Positions 17,396 to 25,903 of a DNA stretch of 64,000 nucleotides are shown here, piece after piece (position 1 is the stretch's first letter; every line of letters starts with the position of its first letter). The translations under genes were made by a program, and so were the position numbers. The notes below the pieces were generated by a model. It had not been told where the DNA came from, did no database searches, and saw only the letters and a program-made list of their open reading frames with translations. This DNA is from Propionibacteriaceae bacterium (GTDB lineage: Bacteria; Actinomycetota; Actinomycetes; Propionibacteriales; Propionibacteriaceae): positions 1 to 64,000 of the forward strand of contig JAISHO010000047.1 of NCBI GenBank assembly GCA_031262485.1, in the 5' to 3' direction.

Positions 17396-18439
17396 TCAAG
17401 CGAACCATCCCTGATCATTCAGTTGGATCAACGCCGCCTTCACATGAGGCTCGGTGAAGAGTTCGGCTTTCCGCGTGTTCCAGCTCGCCACCTTCTGAGC
17501 CACGGCCGCAGGATCATCGGACGATGCGCCTTCACGCCGCACCAGCCAGTGGACTGTTCCCAGAAGTTCAAGTCCATACATCGAATCGAATCCCTCGGTG
17601 AGATCGATGACCCGATCAATCCGCTTCCTCGTGTTCGCATCTTGGCTCAACACTTTCTCCGCAGACTCCCAAGCCCCCGGGAGAAGAGAGAACGACGAGT
17701 CCGTCGACCGTGCGGTTCCGTCGCCGTATCCGATGGTGTATACCCCCTCTGTCTCGATGAGGACATGACGGAGATTGTCCGCATAAGGGCCATACGTTCC
17801 CCGTTCGAAGCGGAGACGCAAAGGCTGCCCTGCCTCCTGAAGGAAATACATCAATTTCTGCACTTCGATGGGGGAGGTATCGAAGGCGGTCGTCAAATAG
17901 CGCCCCACCACCGACACGAGCGCGGCCCGGTTCACCGTCAATGGTCGCGGCGGTGTAGCCCGCGTCATCTTCTGGGCTGGCGGCGCCCCTAGGGGCTCGT
18001 AGAGGAGAACTCTCAACCCGGGAATATCACCCAAGGCTTCGACAATTCTCGGCTTCACAGCGGACCACGGGAGGCCACCATTACCCGCTCCGAGCGGGGG
18101 AACAGCGATCGAGGTGATTTCGTATTCTTTGATCACTCGCACCAGATCGACGAGACCCGCCTCCACATCGCCGAGAAGTGAAGGGGAACGCCAATGACGT
18201 TTCGTGGGAAAATTAATGATGTAACGCGGGTTCGAGAACGCCCCCGTCGGCCAGACCATCATGCGACCGATCTCGACCTCGCCAGCCTTACAAGCCCGCT
18301 TATAAGAAGCGAAAAGGTCCGGGTAGGCGCGTTTGAATTGCAGAGCGATTCCCTTGCCCATGACGCCAACCGTGTTCACCGTATTGACCAAGGCGTCGAC
18401 ATCGGCCTTCAACAAGTCACCGCTGGCTTGTTCGATCAT
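17396..18439 (-). CDS. darG: DarG-like macrodomain antitoxin
   Basis: DarG reverses the ADP-ribosylation of thymidine in DNA made by DarT and also binds the toxin. The N-terminal macrodomain (about 1-155) shows ASGDLLKADVDALVN, TVGVMGKGIALQFK and VPPLGAGNGGLPW. The C-terminal part (about 170-345), starting TVNRAALVSVVGRYLTTAF, is the toxin-binding domain of full-length DarG. I chose ATG 18439 (AGAGAGG upstream; homologues start at MI...GDLL). ATG 18460 overlaps the darT stop as ATGA and is the alternative. It lies directly after darT. The function follows the DarTG family and has not been shown for this pair. Confidence 0.9.
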   Translation of the reverse strand: MIEQASGDLLKADVDALVNTVNTVGVMGKGIALQFKRAYPDLFASYKRACKAGEVEIGRMMVWPTGAFSNPRYIINFPTKRHWRSPSLLGDVEAGLVDLVRVIKEYEITSIAVPPLGAGNGGLPWSAVKPRIVEALGDIPGLRVLLYEPLGAPPAQKMTRATPPRPLTVNRAALVSVVGRYLTTAFDTSPIEVQKLMYFLQEAGQPLRLRFERGTYGPYADNLRHVLIETEGVYTIGYGDGTARSTDSSFSLLPGAWESAEKVLSQDANTRKRIDRVIDLTEGFDSMYGLELLGTVHWLVRREGASSDDPAAVAQKVASWNTRKAELFTEPHVKAALIQLNDQGWFA

Positions 18440-18456
18440 CGCTGTTCCTCTCTCTG

Positions 18457-19131
18457 TCATTTGAAGTACCAGTCCCTCTCAACCCGTGGAACGAAACGCT
18501 CTTCACCATGGGAATCAAGAATCCGCTGAACCCGCCGCCCGACCTCTTCGTCGCGGACCACCACCTCAGCGATCGCTCTCCATGGAACAGACTGATAAGC
18601 CAGGCATTCCGCCATTCTGCATTCTTTACGATCCGGATATTCGGCCGTGTTCTTCCATACCTTCTCCTTCATCAACGGCCAGTCGATGAACCCATCTGTG
18701 AACCACCGCTCGTGGTCCGTCGAGAATTCCGCAATGCCAAGAACTGCGTTACGGTCCGTCAGCACGAGAGAACACCCCTCGCTCATCAAACGTCTAATCG
18801 ACGTCACTAGATAGATCAGCTCTCTGGCTGAGCCCTCGAAAGTTGCGACGCCTCCTGTGCTCCACTGGTGCGGATTCGTGATGAGGTACAACATGGGGCT
18901 CCGGGGAGCGAAGTAAAAGGGAACATAGTCAGCAACCACTCCCCCGGGGGAACATGTCACCACCCTTCGACGGCGCCTCTCCTTGATGGTCTGATGACCG
19001 GCCTCCATGGTCAAAGGGCCATCCCCTCGGATAAGAAGATCGCACTGAAGCCCGCTGTCGATGATTCCATCGAGATGATCCACATGGGTGAAGTGGAACA
19101 CTTGACGATCGTCGGCAGTGCTCGGCTTCAT
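18457..19131 (-). CDS. darT: DarT-like DNA ADP-ribosyltransferase toxin
   Basis: DarT uses NAD to ADP-ribosylate thymidines in single-stranded DNA, which blocks replication; some systems act against phage. Diagnostic segments are VFHFTHVDHLDGIIDSGL at the N-terminus, VVADYVPFYFAPRSPMLY in the centre and the C-terminal KECRMAECLAYQSVPW, which contains the family's catalytic-region Glu. The ATG at 19131 is preceded by AAGGAGG, a strong site. It has 224 residues, normal for the family. It is the first gene of the toxin-antitoxin pair and overlaps the possible longer darG start by 4 bases. Confidence 0.92.
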   Translation of the reverse strand: MKPSTADDRQVFHFTHVDHLDGIIDSGLQCDLLIRGDGPLTMEAGHQTIKERRRRRVVTCSPGGVVADYVPFYFAPRSPMLYLITNPHQWSTGGVATFEGSARELIYLVTSIRRLMSEGCSLVLTDRNAVLGIAEFSTDHERWFTDGFIDWPLMKEKVWKNTAEYPDRKECRMAECLAYQSVPWRAIAEVVVRDEEVGRRVQRILDSHGEERFVPRVERDWYFK

Positions 19132-19271
19132 CTGCGGTCCTCCTTCCTTTGCTGACCATCATGGCAGCCAGGTACGACAGTCGGACCTTCCACACTCGCA
19201 GTTCTTTCGCTTCGGCGCCCAACCTCATCAGGGACGTGACCGTCAGGCCTGGTCAGAGGGTGAGGAGGGCT

Positions 19272-20258
19272 TCAGCTCTGGTCGGCCTGCGGGGTCGTCA
19301 GCATCTCGATGAGCTCGGCCTCGGACAGGTTGGCGCCGGGGGCGTTGATCTCGTAATCGGCCTCGTCGTCGGCCAGGACGCACTCGTCCTCGAAACGGAC
19401 CTCGAGGCGTTCGCGCACCCGCTGCTTCGGGGTGAAACCGAGATTGGCGATGAGGACCTCGACGATGAGCTCGGCCGTCCCCTCGTTCTCCGTCTCGTCG
19501 TCGCCATCGGTGTCGCGGTCGACGATATGGCCGACGACTGTCGTCTTCTTGTCTTCCTTGACGCTCGTCAGCGCGATGTCGAGATGGAAACCGGCGTCAT
19601 CGCTGTCGTCCATCGCCTTCTCAGCCAAGCGGGCGAGCCACTCGTCGAGCGGGACACCCTTGGGGCAGTGGGCGGAGATGCCCGCCATCGGCAGCGTCGC
19701 GACGAAATGAGCGCCGTGACGATGGGGATGGTGGCCGTCTTCGTCCATGTCGTCGAAATCATTGTGGGCGGCGAGGAGGATCCCGGTGACGGCGTAGGGC
19801 GAGAGCGTGGCCGCCCAATCGCGCAGGGGCCGCAGCATCCGCTTCGTCTTCTTGAGGTATTTGCGCTTGATCGGGATGATCGCGACGAGGTTCTCACCGG
19901 CGACGATCCACGCTGGAGCGACATTGAGCCCGATGGCGACGGCGTTGAGCGGGAACTCCTCCGCCTCGTCTTCGAGATCCCCCTCAGAGGTGACGACAAG
20001 CTGGGCTTGCATAAGGACGAAGGGAGCCTCGTCGTCCACTATTTCGAGGATCGGGGTGAGGGACCCGTCGCGCACCTCCTCGCCGACGATCGCGTCGACA
20101 GCGGAACCGGTTCTGATCGTGAACATTCCAGCCTCGACGCCGTCTGGCCCGTCGTCGAACATGTCCCCCGCGACGACCACCGGACGCTCCTCGTGCGTCT
20201 CAGCGGCGTTGCCGGGAAGGTCCTTGTCAGCGGGGAATGAGATGGTTTGATCGCTCAT
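19272..20258 (-). CDS. acidic protein of unknown function
   Basis: I do not recognise a family. The protein has 328 residues and is strongly acidic throughout, with Asp/Glu runs such as DFDDMDEDGHHPHRHG in the middle and DRDTDGDDETENEGTAE later. There is no signal peptide or membrane segment, so it is probably cytosolic. The ATG at 20258 has AAGGA at a suitable distance. It stands alone between darT and an MFS transporter gene. Codon use is like that of its high-GC neighbours, which supports it as a real gene. Confidence 0.75.
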   Translation of the reverse strand: MSDQTISFPADKDLPGNAAETHEERPVVVAGDMFDDGPDGVEAGMFTIRTGSAVDAIVGEEVRDGSLTPILEIVDDEAPFVLMQAQLVVTSEGDLEDEAEEFPLNAVAIGLNVAPAWIVAGENLVAIIPIKRKYLKKTKRMLRPLRDWAATLSPYAVTGILLAAHNDFDDMDEDGHHPHRHGAHFVATLPMAGISAHCPKGVPLDEWLARLAEKAMDDSDDAGFHLDIALTSVKEDKKTTVVGHIVDRDTDGDDETENEGTAELIVEVLIANLGFTPKQRVRERLEVRFEDECVLADDEADYEINAPGANLSEAELIEMLTTPQADQS

Positions 20259-20311
20259 GGGGAATCCTTTGGGACGGGGCTCGACGAGGACTGTGAGAAT
20301 TTTACGTCAAT

Positions 20312-21745
20312 CTACCCCGCGTCGTCCGGCTCCTGATCTGCGGGCTCCCGCTTCCCGCTCTCGACGGAGAATTCCAAGCTCTCGGCCACGCGGGTGAGGG
20401 TCGGGGTGGCGGCGAAGGCGACGACCATGGTGACGCCCGCGAGCACGACGACGGAGACGAACCCGGCTGTCGCGCCGAGATGGTCGACGATGATGCCGCC
20501 GGCGCTCGAGCCGAGGGAGACGCCGACGCCGGTAGCGGTGTTCATCCAGCTGAGGCCCTCGGTCATGCGGTCGTGGGGGATGATGTGGTGGACGACCGCC
20601 ATGGCGTTGATGAGGTTGGGGGCGATGGCGAACCCGGCGATGAAGCCGAAGAAGGCCAAGCTCCCCACCGAGGTGGCGACCAGCAGGCCGGCCGTCAACA
20701 CGAGGGCGATGGTCGTGAGGCTGAGGCGTTTCCACACCGGAGTCGCCCAGTTGCGGGCGCCGTAGCCGAACCCGGAGATCATCGAGCCGACGGAGAAGGC
20801 CGCCAGAACGAGACCGGCCTTGTCGGGCTGGCCCCACTCCTCGGTGATGGCGACGACGGTGAGGTCGTTGACGCCGAAGAGGCAGCCGATCACCAAGCTG
20901 ACCGCCGCGACCGGCATGACCCCGGGCAGGAGGATGGCGGGCGTGAGACGGCGCCGCTGGGAAGGCCGTCGGGGGCGCGACGTCGAGTCGAAGGAGGGAG
21001 AGGACGGAGAGGAGCGAGGGGCCACGGAGTCGGTAGCGACGTTCGCGCGTGCGTCAGTATGACTTCCGTCATTCTTTGTATCGTCAACGTCTAACGTGGA
21101 GCCGAGTCCAGGGATGAGCGCGTCCTCATCGGAGAACTCTTCTTGGGGTTCTTTGATGGGTGGTTCCGTCGACCGTTGGTTGAAGAAGACGAGCGCCCCG
21201 ACGAGCGTGACGATGATCGGGGCGATGAGCCCGCTCGACGGGAACAAGGTGGTGGCTAGCCACGTCGCGAGCACCGGCCCGATGATGAAGTTGAGCTCGT
21301 CGAGCGCGCCCTCGAGAGAGAACGCGGTGTGGAGCTGACGCTGATTGGAGAGCACATGGCTCCACCGGGCCCGCACGAGGGGACCGATCGAGCCGCTGAA
21401 CAATCCCGACAAGGCCGCTGGGAAGATGAGGATCCACCCGGGGATGCGCAATGTCGCACAGATGACGAGGGTGGCGAGCATGATGAGCGACATCATCGTC
21501 GCCGGAAGCATGACACGGCGCTGACCCAAGCGGTCGACTAACCGCGCGATGATCGGCGATCCCAAAGCCCAACAGACAGTGTTCGCCGCCGAGACGACGC
21601 CCGCCAGCGAGTACGACCCGTAGAGCATGCGCACCATGAGGACGGTGCCGATCCCCATCATCGCCCCACCGGCCCGGGCCAAGAGACCGGCAAGGCAAAA
21701 GGCCAGCGCGCCCGGGGTTTTGAGAATGTCCACATACGCGCGCAT
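20312..21745 (-). CDS. MFS family transporter
   Basis: This is a predicted proton-coupled or facilitated transporter of unknown substrate in the cell membrane. Two halves of about six membrane segments each are separated by a charged loop at about 205-265 rich in Ser, Pro and Arg. Between TM2 and TM3 the motif ARLVDRLGQRRV corresponds to the MFS motif A. The start at 21745 (MRAYVDILKTPGALAF) fits homologues; the frame is open upstream to 21802. It has 477 residues. It runs in the same direction as its neighbours but with gaps, so it is probably transcribed alone. Confidence 0.85.
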   Translation of the reverse strand: MRAYVDILKTPGALAFCLAGLLARAGGAMMGIGTVLMVRMLYGSYSLAGVVSAANTVCWALGSPIIARLVDRLGQRRVMLPATMMSLIMLATLVICATLRIPGWILIFPAALSGLFSGSIGPLVRARWSHVLSNQRQLHTAFSLEGALDELNFIIGPVLATWLATTLFPSSGLIAPIIVTLVGALVFFNQRSTEPPIKEPQEEFSDEDALIPGLGSTLDVDDTKNDGSHTDARANVATDSVAPRSSPSSPSFDSTSRPRRPSQRRRLTPAILLPGVMPVAAVSLVIGCLFGVNDLTVVAITEEWGQPDKAGLVLAAFSVGSMISGFGYGARNWATPVWKRLSLTTIALVLTAGLLVATSVGSLAFFGFIAGFAIAPNLINAMAVVHHIIPHDRMTEGLSWMNTATGVGVSLGSSAGGIIVDHLGATAGFVSVVVLAGVTMVVAFAATPTLTRVAESLEFSVESGKREPADQEPDDAG

Positions 21746-21882
21746 CGCACCATTCTGCCGTACGCGAACCAGCCGTCGGCGGAACCCGTCGACTGCGGGC
21801 ATGGGCGCACGACCGAACGATCAGAGGATCAGCCGACGATCCCCGCCCACTGCGGCGATCAGGGCGACGGCGAACAACTCCC

Positions 21883-22779
21883 TCAGCCGAAGAAGGCCAT
21901 CGGCAGGCCGACCCTCGTGCCGGAGCCGTCGCGGCGCTCGTCGAGGGCGGGGAGGTTGCGGAACGAGCCGTCGGGGTCCGAGCCGCGGGCTGGGGGCAGG
22001 CCCGTCCAGGCCAAGTCGAGGTGGTCTTGGCCCTTGGTGAAACGGTGGCAGCGCACCCCGCCGGTGGCGCGACCCTTGGCAGGGAAAGCGCTGAACGGGC
22101 TCACCTTGATCGTCGTCGGACCATGGGATCCCTCGGGCGCGGCGGCCTGGGTGACGACCAACGCCTCCTCGGCGTGAGCCGCTTCGACGACGGCGAAGGC
22201 GATCGCCTCGGCGCCCTCGCCCAACTTGACGCCGGCCATGCCGCCGGCCGAACGGCCTTGGGGACGGACCGACCGGGCCGGGCAGCGCAGCAACTGTCCC
22301 TCCGAGGTGATGAAGACGAGTTCATCGGTGTCGGCGGCCGGGGCGGCGCCGAGGACGACATCACCCTCCTTGAGCGCGATGACCTCCCATTCGTCCCACC
22401 CCTTATACTCCGGGACGACGCGCTTGGCGACGCCATGGAGGGTGCCGAGCGCTAGGGCCGGATGGGAAAGGTCGAGGGAATAGACGGCGACGACGCGCTC
22501 GCCGTCGGGCAGGTCGAGAAGACGAGCCGAGGGAACCCCCGCCTCAAGGGAAAACGTCGAGCTCACGTCGACGACCGGGATCGCGGTCGTGTCGAGCAGG
22601 AGGGCGCGCCCCGAGCTCGTGACTGCTGCGACACCGGCGTCATCGCACGGCGCCCACGAGGAAATGAGATCGTGGGCCGCCCGTCGGTCCTCCGACCGCG
22701 CCATCCGCTCCTGCGGGTACGGGCGTTCCAGCGCGACCCGGCCCAGTAGCCCCGTCGCAGACAACAAAATCCATTCCAT
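21883..22779 (-). CDS. stand-alone GyrA/ParC C-terminal beta-pinwheel protein
   Basis: The 298 residues match only the C-terminal DNA-wrapping domain of DNA gyrase or topoisomerase IV subunit A: repeated blades such as LLLDTTAIPVVDVSS, LVFITSEGQLLRCPARSVR and SAGGMAGVKLGEGAEAIAF. The winged-helix domain with the catalytic Tyr and the tower are absent. Upstream DNA does not encode them; it holds the 69-bp tandem repeat instead. Yet the ATG at 22779 has GAGGAGG six bases before it and the frame is uninterrupted, so it may be expressed. It could be a truncated remnant or a free DNA-wrapping domain. Confidence 0.75.
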   Translation of the reverse strand: MEWILLSATGLLGRVALERPYPQERMARSEDRRAAHDLISSWAPCDDAGVAAVTSSGRALLLDTTAIPVVDVSSTFSLEAGVPSARLLDLPDGERVVAVYSLDLSHPALALGTLHGVAKRVVPEYKGWDEWEVIALKEGDVVLGAAPAADTDELVFITSEGQLLRCPARSVRPQGRSAGGMAGVKLGEGAEAIAFAVVEAAHAEEALVVTQAAAPEGSHGPTTIKVSPFSAFPAKGRATGGVRCHRFTKGQDHLDLAWTGLPPARGSDPDGSFRNLPALDERRDGSGTRVGLPMAFFG

Positions 22780-22861
22780 GGCGACCTCCTCGTTTGAAAC
22801 ACATCATACGAGTGCTCGGGAGATGATCCGCCGACCCGGCGAATGAAAGCCTCGTGACAAC

Positions 22862-22999
22862 ACCCGATTGAGTGAGTGATCGTGTGCTCGCACACGAATC
22901 GCGAACGATTGAGGGTTGACCGCAGGGAACACCCGATTGAGTGAGTGATCGTGTGCTTGCACACGAACCGCGAACGATTGAGGGTTGACCGCAGGAGAA
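22862..22999 (+). repeat. tandem pair of the 69-bp repeat
   Basis: Two units (22862-22930 and 22931-22999) start ACCCGATTGAGTGAGTG and end with GGGTTGACCGCAGG. Each contains a hairpin of the type CGTGTGCTCGCACACG; the second has one base changed in the loop. A third copy is at 15604. Two units without spacers do not make a CRISPR array. Confidence 0.85.
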
Positions 23000-23015
23000 C
23001 CACCGACCCGCGAGT

Positions 23016-24869
23016 TCACGGAGCGAGGAAGGTCACGATGATCCCTCGATCAGGATCCGAGCTGAAGGTGAAGTTTTCGATGAGGCAGACGATCCCGTCG
23101 ATCACCACCATGGTGTTCTCGCTGTAGATGTCTGATTCTCCTGGCCACGGCATCTCCCAGAGGATCCGGCCCGCTCCTGTGTCATCCGTCCAATCCCGCT
23201 CGTGGGCGATGAGCGCGTCTCCCTCGATCTCGTCGCCATCGGCACGAACAAAGAACATCCCCTCGGAGGTCCCGAGGACGTCGCCGTAATAGCAGTAGTC
23301 GCCATCGTCGCAGAGGGTGACCGTCTCCCCGTCGCTCAGCCGTATTCCCGAGTCATCGTATTCAGCCAGCACGACCGCTGGGTCGAACCGCGTCAGTTCA
23401 GCGTCGTAAGGAATGGTGTTCCACCCCTCCCGGACGGAGTCGTCGTCTTCCCACTGCTGCTCCCCGGATGCCAGATCGAAGGCTGTCAGCTCCCATCCGG
23501 AATCGTCGGCGATGAGCCGGTCGCCGACAGCGAAGAAACGGGGCGTCGAGAGCATGTCCGCGTCGATCGACGGCCCGCAACCGACCGACTGCTCCTCGGG
23601 CCACAAGGGACGATCCTCGATCGGATCCCACAAGGTCGCCAGGCAGGTCGCCTCCTGGTGGTTCATCGCCCCCGACACCCGCATGACTAGCCCGGTGTCG
23701 TACCCCCCGGTGTGCTTGACCTCGGTGTAGACGACCGACAAAGCATCCGACCCCCCACCCATCGCGGAACCGATATGTGTGTCAGCGCCGAAGGCGATCT
23801 CATCGGACTTCGCGTTCCGATACCCGGCTTCGGTGAGGAACCACGACCCGATGGCCAGCCCCTCCCCCTGCGTCGCCTCATCGACCCGCTCGAACAAGGT
23901 TCGCTTGTATTCGTATCCCTCACGTTCCATGCTCTCGTCCACCACCGGAACGGTCAGATCGTCGACGGAGAAGACCTGGAGGAGCGACTCGTCGTACTTA
24001 GTGCCGTAACAGGCGAGGTGACCGTCTGCTCCGAAGCATCGGGTGTCGTATTGCCATTCGACCGGGTCGTACGGCATCGACACCGCCCCGTCCTCGTCGA
24101 TGACGATGGTCGCGTAGTTGGAACCCTCCAAGTTGAGCACTAATGAGCAACCTGTGTAGCTGACTTGCTCGATCCACCCGCTCCCGATGAGGGAAAAGAG
24201 ATCGACGTTCCAGCGTTGCCCTCCGGTCGTCGGGTCGAGGGCCGTCAGGATGGGGGGAAAAGCGAACCCGTCGGGGCTCACCGAGGTGACGACCTGGCCG
24301 CAGGGGGTGACGAGCGCCGCCGCGTCGTCGACCTGCATCGCCATCTCCGAACTCAACCATTGGCCCACGATGGTGGGTGGTTGTTCGAGATCGATGGCTC
24401 CCGTGATGTCGGCCGGCAACTCCTCTGGCTTGGGATCGATCATCGATTGGACATAGGGCTTGTCCGTCTGAGGTTCAGGACGCGGCGGTCCGCCCAAGAC
24501 GTTGATGCCGACGCCGATCGCTGCGGTGAGAGCGACGGTCGCTCCGATCGCCGGGATCACCGGAGACACTTTCCTCCGACGGCGAGCTGGTGCGCCTGGT
24601 GAGGCGGTCGGCGCCGGGGGCGCGCTCGCCACGCCAGCCGGTGGGGCTGGGCTGTCCTTGTCCGGATCGTAAGTCGGCCAGGACGTGGCCAAAACCTCGG
24701 GTTCCGCAGGCGCCTCGTCGACGATCGGCGGATCGCTCGGAGCGTCGTCAGCGACAGGGTAAAGGGGCGCGTCTACTTCGTCGTTCGATTCCGACCCGCC
24801 CGTTGAGAAACCTCCAATGCCCCAAGTGTTGTCATCGTCCGTCGATGAAGAATCGTCTCGCCCTGTCAT
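23016..24869 (-). CDS. membrane-anchored PQQ-like beta-propeller protein
   Basis: Residues 1-100 are acidic and then Pro/Ala-rich (probably cytosolic or linker), followed by RRRRK and one membrane segment at about 105-126 (VIPAIGATVALTAAIGVGI). The remaining 490 residues look like an extracellular beta-propeller with recurring strands of the form TALDPTTGGQRWNVD and TAFDLASGEQQWEDD, typical of PQQ-like repeats. Cysteine pairs in the outer part could form disulfides. The substrate or partner is unknown. The ATG at 24869 has only a weak ribosome site. It could also be called a surface sensor or chaperone-like propeller; I cannot choose between these. Confidence 0.8.
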   Translation of the reverse strand: MTGRDDSSSTDDDNTWGIGGFSTGGSESNDEVDAPLYPVADDAPSDPPIVDEAPAEPEVLATSWPTYDPDKDSPAPPAGVASAPPAPTASPGAPARRRRKVSPVIPAIGATVALTAAIGVGINVLGGPPRPEPQTDKPYVQSMIDPKPEELPADITGAIDLEQPPTIVGQWLSSEMAMQVDDAAALVTPCGQVVTSVSPDGFAFPPILTALDPTTGGQRWNVDLFSLIGSGWIEQVSYTGCSLVLNLEGSNYATIVIDEDGAVSMPYDPVEWQYDTRCFGADGHLACYGTKYDESLLQVFSVDDLTVPVVDESMEREGYEYKRTLFERVDEATQGEGLAIGSWFLTEAGYRNAKSDEIAFGADTHIGSAMGGGSDALSVVYTEVKHTGGYDTGLVMRVSGAMNHQEATCLATLWDPIEDRPLWPEEQSVGCGPSIDADMLSTPRFFAVGDRLIADDSGWELTAFDLASGEQQWEDDDSVREGWNTIPYDAELTRFDPAVVLAEYDDSGIRLSDGETVTLCDDGDYCYYGDVLGTSEGMFFVRADGDEIEGDALIAHERDWTDDTGAGRILWEMPWPGESDIYSENTMVVIDGIVCLIENFTFSSDPDRGIIVTFLAP

Positions 24870-24921
24870 GTTTCAAGCCTACGATGCGGCGCCGATTCGA
24901 CACGAAATGAGCGGATTCACC

Positions 24922-25827
24922 CTAGTTGTCCCCCTGGGCGACCAAGGCGGCCTCGTCGATCAAGTCGATCGTGATCTCTGGTGGGCGGGGCTTCCAGAAG
25001 TTGATGAGCGCCTTTCCGGGACCGAAGACGAACCCGGCGCTCGCGCTCGTCGCTTGGGATATCACCTTGTCCCAGCGCACCGGGTGGCACAGCCCCAGCC
25101 GCAGATCGTCGGCGACCGCGGCGCCGCTCAAGGTGAGTTCGCCGGTGGCCGAACCGACGAAACCGATCGTCGAGTCGGTGAACGTCGTGGCGGCGATGAT
25201 CTCGTCCCAAGCCGGTTGGACGGGCGTCATGAGCCGGGAGTGGAAACCGTGCGAGACGGTCAGCGGGACGGTGCGCGCGTCGATCATTCCGCGCGCTTGT
25301 TCGAGGAGCGCCTTGTCGCCGGAGAGGACGATCTGATGGTTGCCATTGCGCGCGGCGATGTCGACGCCGAGATCGGCGGCGGCCGCGTCGCACTGGGCCC
25401 GCGTCTCCTCGGACCGCACGATGACGGCGAGCATGCCGCCCGTCCCCGGGGCCTCGGCCATGATCTCACCACGCCGCCGGGCCAAGCGGATCCCCTCGAC
25501 GAACGTGAGGTGCTCCGAGGCGATCGCCGCGGCGATGGCGCCGATCGAATGCCCGGCCGCCCACACGCTCGTGTCGTGCTCCGGGTTCCGGCTGAGCCAC
25601 ACCCGCAAACACGCCACCGCGACCGCGACGATCGCCGGCTGGGCGTTCTGCGTCGCCGTCAACTCAGCTTCGTCGTCACCCCACATGATCGCCGTCAGAT
25701 CGAAGCCAAGCGCCTCGCGCATCTCGTCGAACAACGCCGCCGCGACCGTCGACCGCTCCGCCAACGCCCGCCCCATGCCAAGCTTCTGCGTCCCCTGGCC
25801 GGGGAACCACCAGAACACGTCCGCCAT
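24922..25827 (-). CDS. fabD: malonyl CoA-ACP transacylase
   Basis: The enzyme transfers malonyl from CoA to acyl carrier protein for fatty acid synthesis. Q11 in FPGQGTQ, the nucleophile S94 in AGHSIGA, the Arg in IRLARRRGEIM (about 118) and H196 in VSHGFHS form the expected active site. It has 301 residues, normal for the family. GGAG lies five bases before the ATG at 25827. No other fatty acid genes are nearby, so it may be a second copy or a lone gene. Confidence 0.92.
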   Translation of the reverse strand: MADVFWWFPGQGTQKLGMGRALAERSTVAAALFDEMREALGFDLTAIMWGDDEAELTATQNAQPAIVAVAVACLRVWLSRNPEHDTSVWAAGHSIGAIAAAIASEHLTFVEGIRLARRRGEIMAEAPGTGGMLAVIVRSEETRAQCDAAAADLGVDIAARNGNHQIVLSGDKALLEQARGMIDARTVPLTVSHGFHSRLMTPVQPAWDEIIAATTFTDSTIGFVGSATGELTLSGAAVADDLRLGLCHPVRWDKVISQATSASAGFVFGPGKALINFWKPRPPEITIDLIDEAALVAQGDN

Positions 25828-25839
25828 CGCACTCCAAGC

Positions 25840-25863
25840 TATAAGGATTTCAAAATGTTATAG
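25840..25863. repeat. short inverted repeat between fabD and the MMPL gene
   Basis: GCTATAA and TTATAGC form a 7-bp inverted repeat around a 9-base centre, in the 76-base gap upstream of fabD. It may be a weak terminator for the MMPL gene, or its TATAAC may be a -10 element for fabD. I cannot decide. Confidence 0.3.
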
Positions 25864-25903
25864 CGGAATGATAGGGGGTGAGCTGGATCAGCGGAATAGT
25901 CTA

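Noticed and set aside
22862-22999. Tandem repeat considered as a second CRISPR array
   Set aside because: The 69-base units adjoin directly with no unique spacers, and the sequence is unrelated to the I-E repeat.
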